This document shows positions 60,138-64,000 of a DNA stretch of 64,000 nucleotides, in pieces. Source of the stretch: Chelativorans sp. J32 (GTDB taxonomy: Bacteria > Pseudomonadota > Alphaproteobacteria > Rhizobiales > Rhizobiaceae); contig NZ_JAEQ01000016.1 of the NCBI RefSeq assembly GCF_000518985.1, forward strand, positions 52,924 to 116,923. Direction: 5' to 3'. The notes under the pieces were generated by a model, which ran no database searches, was not told where the DNA came from, and saw nothing but the letters and a program-made list of their open reading frames with translations. Made by a program: the position numbers and the translations under genes. The stretch's first letter is position 1, and each line of letters starts with the position of its first letter.

Positions 60138-61118
60138 ATGACTTTCCTGGTTACCGGCTCGGCCGGCCGCGTGGGACGCGCCACGGTCGAACAGCTCCTT
60201 GCGCGCGGGGACACTGTCCGCGGTTTCGACCTGAACGCCTCCGGCAATCCGTCGCCCGGCTATTCCGAGATAACGGGCTCTTTCGACGATGCCGAGGCCT
60301 GCTCGCGTGCCGTTGAGGGAGTGGATACGGTCCTCCATCTCGGCGCCTTCATGTCCTGGAAGCCGCAGGACCGCGACAGGCTCTTCCGCGCCAATGTCGA
60401 GGGAACGCGTGTTCTTCTTGACGCGGCGGCGGACGCGGGGGTGCGCCGTTTCGTCTTCGCCAGCTCCGGCGAGGTGTATCCGGAGAACAAGCCGCAATTC
60501 CTGCCCATCACGGAAGAGCATCCGCTCAACGCCAATTCCCCCTATGGCCTGAGCAAGCTTTTGGGAGAGGAGCTCGTGCGCTTTCATCAGCGCTTGGGGC
60601 ACATGGAAACGGTGATCCTGCGCTTCTCCCACACGCAGGATGCGAAAGAATTGCTGGATCCGGACAGTTTCTTCTCAGGGCCACGCTTCTTTCTGCGTCC
60701 CCGTATCCGGCAGCAGGAGGCCTTCGGCAATCATGCCGCCGCCGAATTGCTGCGCGCCGCCGATCCCGGCCGGGAAGCGCATATCCTCGCCTGGAACGAG
60801 AACGGCCGCCCGTTCCAAATGCATATTACGGAAACACGCGACATGGTGCGCGGCGTCCTGCTTGCCGCGGACAGGCCGGAGGCTGTAGGGGAGACCTTCA
60901 ATCTTGGCGCCACGGATCCGGTCGACTTTCCGAGGCTCCTCGACGCGATGTCGGCGGTGACGGGATTGCCGGTAATGCGGATCGATCTCCCCGGGCCTGG
61001 CGTCTACTATCACACCTCGAATGCGAAGATTCGCAGCCTGCTTGGATATGAGCCCGAATGGTCGATCGAACGGATGTTGAGCGAGGCGGCAGACGCATGG
61101 CGGTCGAGGAAGCACTGA
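60138..61118 (+). CDS. NAD-dependent epimerase/dehydratase-family protein (extended SDR)
   Basis: A 326-residue extended short-chain dehydrogenase. Cofactor loop TGSAGRVGRATV, Asp in RGFDLNASG after strand 2, FASSGEVYPENKP, and the catalytic Tyr-x3-Lys in SPYGLSKLLGEE. It is longer than uronate dehydrogenases (about 265 aa), so a sugar or sugar-lactone dehydrogenase or a 4-epimerase is more general. In the pathway it could oxidise the imported sugar to a lactone. Its 3' end overlaps the next gene by 22 bases, which suggests tight coupling with the regulator-lactonase fusion. Confidence 0.82.
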   Translation: MTFLVTGSAGRVGRATVEQLLARGDTVRGFDLNASGNPSPGYSEITGSFDDAEACSRAVEGVDTVLHLGAFMSWKPQDRDRLFRANVEGTRVLLDAAADAGVRRFVFASSGEVYPENKPQFLPITEEHPLNANSPYGLSKLLGEELVRFHQRLGHMETVILRFSHTQDAKELLDPDSFFSGPRFFLRPRIRQQEAFGNHAAAELLRAADPGREAHILAWNENGRPFQMHITETRDMVRGVLLAADRPEAVGETFNLGATDPVDFPRLLDAMSAVTGLPVMRIDLPGPGVYYHTSNAKIRSLLGYEPEWSIERMLSEAADAWRSRKH

Positions 61119-62815
61119 CCGTTCGCGAGGAGCCGGATGTGCCGGTCGGCGCCGCCGCGCTCGCCAAGGGTCTCACCTTGCTCGACATGGTGGCGGATGC
61201 CAGCCGCCCCGTGCGCTTTGCCGAACTTTTGAAGCGCTCGGGCCTGCCCAAGCCGACCTTTGCCCGCATCCTGCGCACATTGATCGCGTTCCGCCTCGTC
61301 CGCCACGACGAGAAGACCGGCACCTATACGCTGGGCCAGCGCTTCCTCGAATTGTCGCACCGGGTTTGGGACACGTTCGACCTGAACTCCGCCGCTCTCC
61401 CGGAACTGGAGCGCCTTTCCGCCGAACTCGGCGAAACGGTCGCGCTCTGCCGGCTCGAGGGCGAGCAGGTCGTCTATGTCGAGCAGCGCTCGGGCGACGG
61501 TCTCGGCGTGCGGGTCGATGCGGGGCGGCGCGTGCCGATCCACTGTACCGCCGCGGGCAAGGTGCTGCTTGCCTTCCAGGAGCCCGCACTTGCACGCGCG
61601 CTCAGCGCCCGCCTCAAGCTGGAGCGCTATACGGATAAGACCATCACCGACCAGCAGCAGCTCCAGGCCGACATGACGCTGACCAGGGCTCGGGGCTACG
61701 CGGTCTCCTATGAGGAGCATCTGCCGGGGGTAAATTCGGTAGCGGCTCCCATTACCGGGCAGGATGGCACGCCCGTCGGCGCTCTCGTCGCGCTCGGGCC
61801 CTCTTCACGGCTTAATGCCGAGAACATTCATCCGACGGGGCGCGAGCTGATGGCCGCCGCGCGTCGCATCACCGGCTATGCGGGGACCGTGGCCATCAGT
61901 TCCGGCCCGCGCCCACGCTCTTCCTCCGCTTCTTCCATTCCCGTCACCTGCGTGCTCCCCTGGGGGGCGCAGCTTGGAGAAGCGCCGGTCTGGATCGACA
62001 GCGAAGAACGGCTTTACTGGGTCGACATCCTGCATCCCGCGGTTCACCGCTTTGATCCGAAGACAGGCCGCAACGAGAGCAGCGACGTGGACAAGCTCGT
62101 CAGCGCTGTTTTCCCGTCGGCGGACGGCTCCCTGCTCGTTGCCTCTCAGGACGGGATAGAGCGGTTCGATTTCGCCCAGGGCGTTTTCACGACGTTCGCC
62201 GAGCCCGAGGCGGGCCTGACGGACAATCGGCTCAACGACGGCAAGGTGGACGCGGCGGGCGCGATCTGGGTTGGTTCCATGCGGCTGGACGCCAGCCGTC
62301 CAACAGGCGGGCTCTACCGGATCGCCGCCGACGGCGCCGTCGAGCGGAAGGAGACCGGCATCACGGTGGCCAACGGTCTCGACTGGAGCCCGGACGGCCG
62401 GACTTTCTATTTCGTCGATACCGTCCCCGGCCATATCTACGCCTATGACTGCGATCCGGCGAGCGGAACGATCGCCAATCGCCGGGTTTTCGTTACCATT
62501 CCGATGGAAGAGGGCAGGCCTGACGGCATCGCCGTGGACGCGGAAGGGGGTGTCTGGTGCGCGATCTGGGACGGCTGGCGCGTCAATCGCTATCGCGCCG
62601 ACGGTACGCTGGACAAGGTCATCGATCTACCCGTGCCGCGCCCGACAAGTGTTGCCTTCGGGGGCCCTGACCTGGCGACACTCTACATCACAAGCGCGCG
62701 CACGCGCTTGCCCGCCTCTACTCTTTCCGAAGCACCGCTTTCCGGCGGTATCTTTGCCTGTAGGCCAGGTGTGAAGGGCGTGCCGGCCCACCGGTTCGGG
62801 CAGAAGAGAGATTAG
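61097..62815 (+). CDS. IclR regulator fused to SMP-30/gluconolactonase
   Basis: A 572-residue fusion in one uninterrupted frame. Residues about 18-260 are a full IclR protein: winged helix LAKGLTLLDMVADASRPVRF and PKPTFARILRTLIAF, then an effector domain with VALCRLEGEQVVYVEQRSG and SYEEHLPGVNSVAAPITG. A Ser-rich linker (about 262-283) leads to a complete SMP-30 beta-propeller (about 285-570) with its metal ligands: Glu in LGEAPVW, Asn in RLNDGK, Asn in VANGLDWSPDG and Asp in GRPDGIAVD. The lactonase would open sugar lactones; the IclR part probably controls the cluster, with the KdgR-like box at 52723 as a likely site. ATG 61097 overlaps the SDR gene by 22 bases. Confidence 0.88.
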   Translation: MAVEEALTVREEPDVPVGAAALAKGLTLLDMVADASRPVRFAELLKRSGLPKPTFARILRTLIAFRLVRHDEKTGTYTLGQRFLELSHRVWDTFDLNSAALPELERLSAELGETVALCRLEGEQVVYVEQRSGDGLGVRVDAGRRVPIHCTAAGKVLLAFQEPALARALSARLKLERYTDKTITDQQQLQADMTLTRARGYAVSYEEHLPGVNSVAAPITGQDGTPVGALVALGPSSRLNAENIHPTGRELMAAARRITGYAGTVAISSGPRPRSSSASSIPVTCVLPWGAQLGEAPVWIDSEERLYWVDILHPAVHRFDPKTGRNESSDVDKLVSAVFPSADGSLLVASQDGIERFDFAQGVFTTFAEPEAGLTDNRLNDGKVDAAGAIWVGSMRLDASRPTGGLYRIAADGAVERKETGITVANGLDWSPDGRTFYFVDTVPGHIYAYDCDPASGTIANRRVFVTIPMEEGRPDGIAVDAEGGVWCAIWDGWRVNRYRADGTLDKVIDLPVPRPTSVAFGGPDLATLYITSARTRLPASTLSEAPLSGGIFACRPGVKGVPAHRFGQKRD

Positions 62816-62817
62816 CG

Positions 62818-63588
62818 ATGGCGCACAGCTACGGAGGGATATTCCGGCTTGATGGCCGCACGGCGCTCGTTACCGGGTCCAGCCGCGGCATTGGCGCGGC
62901 CGTCGCCAGGGGCCTTGCGGAATTCGGTGCGAAGGTGGTGGTTCATGGCCAGACGCCCGACTCCACGCGAGTCACCACGGAGGCGATCGTCGAAGCTAGC
63001 GGCTCTTGTGTGGCAGTGCACGGTGATCTCGCCGCGGCCGGCGCCGGGCGTGATCTGGTCCGCCGGGCGGAGGACGAGGCGGGGCCGCTCGATATCCTGG
63101 TCATCAACGCCTCGGCCCAGATCAATGGCACGCTCGACACCGTCACGGACGAGGATTTCGAGACGCAGGTGAACGTCAATCTGCGCTCTACGGTCGAGAT
63201 GTTGCAGGCTTCTTTGCCCGGCATGGCGGAACGCGGCTGGGGACGCGTCGTCAGTATCGGCTCGATCAACCAGTTGCGGCCGAAGGGGATTGTCTCGATC
63301 TATGCGGCGACCAAGGCGGCCCAGCATAATCTCGTGCAGAGCCTCGCGCGTGATTATGCGCCGAAAGGCGTACTTCTCAACACGCTTGCTCCCGGCCTGA
63401 TCGATACCGATCGCAATGCCGGGCGCCGCGATGCGGATCCGGAGGCTTGGGCGGCCTATGTGCGGCAATTGAACTGGATGGGACGCGCCGGTCATGTGGA
63501 TGAGATGGTGGGTGCAGCCATCTTTCTGGCTTCGGAAGCCTGCAGCTTCATGACCGGCGAGGCCATCTTTCTCTCCGGCGGGTACTGA
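62818..63588 (+). CDS. short-chain dehydrogenase/reductase (classical SDR)
   Basis: A 256-residue oxidoreductase. Cofactor loop TGSSRGIGAAVARGL; VINASAQ in place of the NAG motif; catalytic Ser in VVSIGSINQL; Tyr-x3-Lys in IYAATKAAQHN; C-terminal ACSFMTGEAIFLSGGY. It starts two bases after the fusion gene. It could be the first dehydrogenase of a sugar or sugar-acid pathway, or reduce a keto intermediate. It is the last gene of the operon before the insertion sequence. Confidence 0.88.
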   Translation: MAHSYGGIFRLDGRTALVTGSSRGIGAAVARGLAEFGAKVVVHGQTPDSTRVTTEAIVEASGSCVAVHGDLAAAGAGRDLVRRAEDEAGPLDILVINASAQINGTLDTVTDEDFETQVNVNLRSTVEMLQASLPGMAERGWGRVVSIGSINQLRPKGIVSIYAATKAAQHNLVQSLARDYAPKGVLLNTLAPGLIDTDRNAGRRDADPEAWAAYVRQLNWMGRAGHVDEMVGAAIFLASEACSFMTGEAIFLSGGY

Positions 63589-63636
63589 TAACCAACGGAC
63601 GATGGCGGCTCAAGGCACATAGATGAGGCTCAGTTC

Positions 63637-63652
63637 CATAAGATATCTTATG
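63637..63652. promoter_or_regulatory. exact 16-bp palindrome beside the insertion sequence
   Basis: CATAAGATATCTTATG is a perfect inverted repeat, 49 bases after the SDR stop codon and about 30 bases before the probable left end of the insertion sequence. It has the look of a GntR-type operator, but no intact gene follows it. It may have belonged to a gene displaced by the insertion. Confidence 0.4.
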
Positions 63653-63679
63653 CGAACTCGATCTGTAGCCGCAAAGTTA

Positions 63680-64000
63680 AAGTGTCCTGTTTCTGCAATG
63701 TAAGAATGTCACTCTCCCCGGGTTTTAGATGACCTGGGAGATTGCGGATGGGATTGATTGCGATGAGCGAGCGTGATCTGCAGCGGATTGAGGTTTTGTC
63801 GAAGGTCATCGATGGTCGGATGACGCTGGTAACGGCCGCTCATGTTCTGGGGTTAAGCACGCGCCAGGTGCGTCGACTGCTGGAGCGGATCCGGACGGAT
63901 GGTGCCGCATCGATCCGGCACAAGGCGATTGGTCGGCCATCGAACAACCGGATCAGCGACGGCGTTCGGGATTATGCAGTAACGCTGGTTCGCGAACGCT
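63680..64000 (+). mobile_element. left part of an insertion sequence, ISNCY-type, cut by the window end
   Basis: The transposase start at 63748 and a non-coding lead of about 65 bases (from near AGTGTCCTGTTTCTGC at 63681) mark the left end of an insertion sequence. The exact terminal inverted repeat cannot be set because the right end lies outside the window. Location directly after a catabolic operon fits an island boundary. Confidence 0.6.
63748..64000 (+). CDS. ISNCY-family transposase, N-terminal part (3' end outside window)
   Basis: The first 84 codons of a transposase. ATG 63748 starts MGLIAMSERDLQRIEVLSKV; a helix-turn-helix follows (RMTLVTAAHVLGLSTRQVRRLLERI), then IRHKAIGRPSNNRISDGVRDYAV. 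This N-terminus is, from memory, shared by ISNCY-type transposases of rhizobia, where a DDE integrase core follows. The second in-frame ATG at 63763 is an alternative start. The frame is open to the window end, so integrity of the element cannot be judged. Confidence 0.8.
   Translation, partial: MGLIAMSERDLQRIEVLSKVIDGRMTLVTAAHVLGLSTRQVRRLLERIRTDGAASIRHKAIGRPSNNRISDGVRDYAVTLVRER

Noticed and set aside
60138..61118. Uronate dehydrogenase
   Set aside because: The protein is about 60 residues longer than Udh and has an extended-SDR C-terminal part. Only the broader family call is safe.
1..64000. CRISPR array, tRNA, rRNA or prophage
   Set aside because: I found no regularly spaced repeats, no tRNA-like cloverleaf, no rRNA segment and no phage structural genes on either strand.

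Overview
The window is high-GC, densely coded DNA of an alphaproteobacterium, most likely a Hyphomicrobiales (Rhizobiales) member near Brucella/Ochrobactrum, Mesorhizobium or Phyllobacteriaceae. This is inferred from gene content: an Ochrobactrum-like AmpC, a rhizobial coxMNOP-like oxidase, TAXI-TRAP, Dpp-type and CUT1 transporters, several IclR regulators and an ISNCY-type transposase. I see no rRNA, tRNA, ribosomal or other housekeeping genes and no CRISPR array. The stretch reads as an accessory catabolic region (chromid, plasmid or island) built from cassettes, most with their own importer and one-component regulator.

Layout. (1) 1-5.1 kb: lower pathway for 2,5-dihydroxypyridine (nicD partial, nicX, nicF), converging on an aromatic-ring FAD hydroxylase and a DHA2 exporter. 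(2) 5.2-15.9 kb: Dpp-type ABC permeases divergent from an FMN-dependent NtaA-like monooxygenase, a solute-binding protein, a GntR regulator, a flavin reductase fused to a MarR-like domain, a fused double ABC ATPase, a second flavin reductase and a ureohydrolase. (3) 16.0-25.8 kb: a ThDP enzyme divergent from a TAXI-TRAP importer, IclR regulator, amidohydrolase, aldehyde dehydrogenase and phenol-hydroxylase-type FAD monooxygenase. (4) 26.0-29.7 kb: chromate transporter, AmpC beta-lactamase, secreted esterase. (5) 29.9-34.4 kb: an alternative aa3-type cytochrome c oxidase with two subunit III-like proteins. (6) 34.5-47.0 kb: IclR divergent from a fused HyuA-HyuB hydantoinase/oxoprolinase, a complete Dpp ABC importer, an M20 amidohydrolase and a proline-racemase homologue lacking the usual catalytic cysteines. 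(7) 47.0-51.3 kb: Tat-exported metallophosphatase, orphan methyltransferase, DUF2182/DUF1326 pair. (8) 51.5-63.6 kb: a GntR/UTRA gene remnant, then a non-phosphorylative sugar-acid pathway with a CUT1 ABC importer and an IclR-SMP-30 lactonase fusion, ending at an insertion sequence cut by the window edge.

How the parts fit. NicX, NicD and NicF take 2,5-dihydroxypyridine to N-formylmaleamate, maleamate and maleate. The FAD hydroxylase could supply the dihydroxypyridine, and the FMN monooxygenase with its flavin reductases could act upstream on an N-containing substrate imported by the Dpp system. A TATACAATAT-like motif lies in four promoter regions of this block, including that of its gntR gene, so the units at 3.9-15 kb may be one regulon. 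In the sugar-acid block, SDR dehydrogenases, the SMP-30 lactonase domain, an enolase-superfamily dehydratase and a 2-keto-3-deoxyarabonate-dehydratase-like DapA-family protein form a Weimberg-type route, with a DgoK-type kinase as an alternative branch. A KdgR-like palindrome sits in its divergent promoter.

Most worth a second look: the four-site GntR regulon with a MarR-fused flavin reductase, the transcription factor-lactonase fusion with its candidate operator, exact palindromes beside two other iclR genes, the proline-racemase homologue with Ser/Thr at both catalytic positions, and two relics (a UTRA fragment and an orphan palindrome beside the insertion sequence) that record rearrangement.
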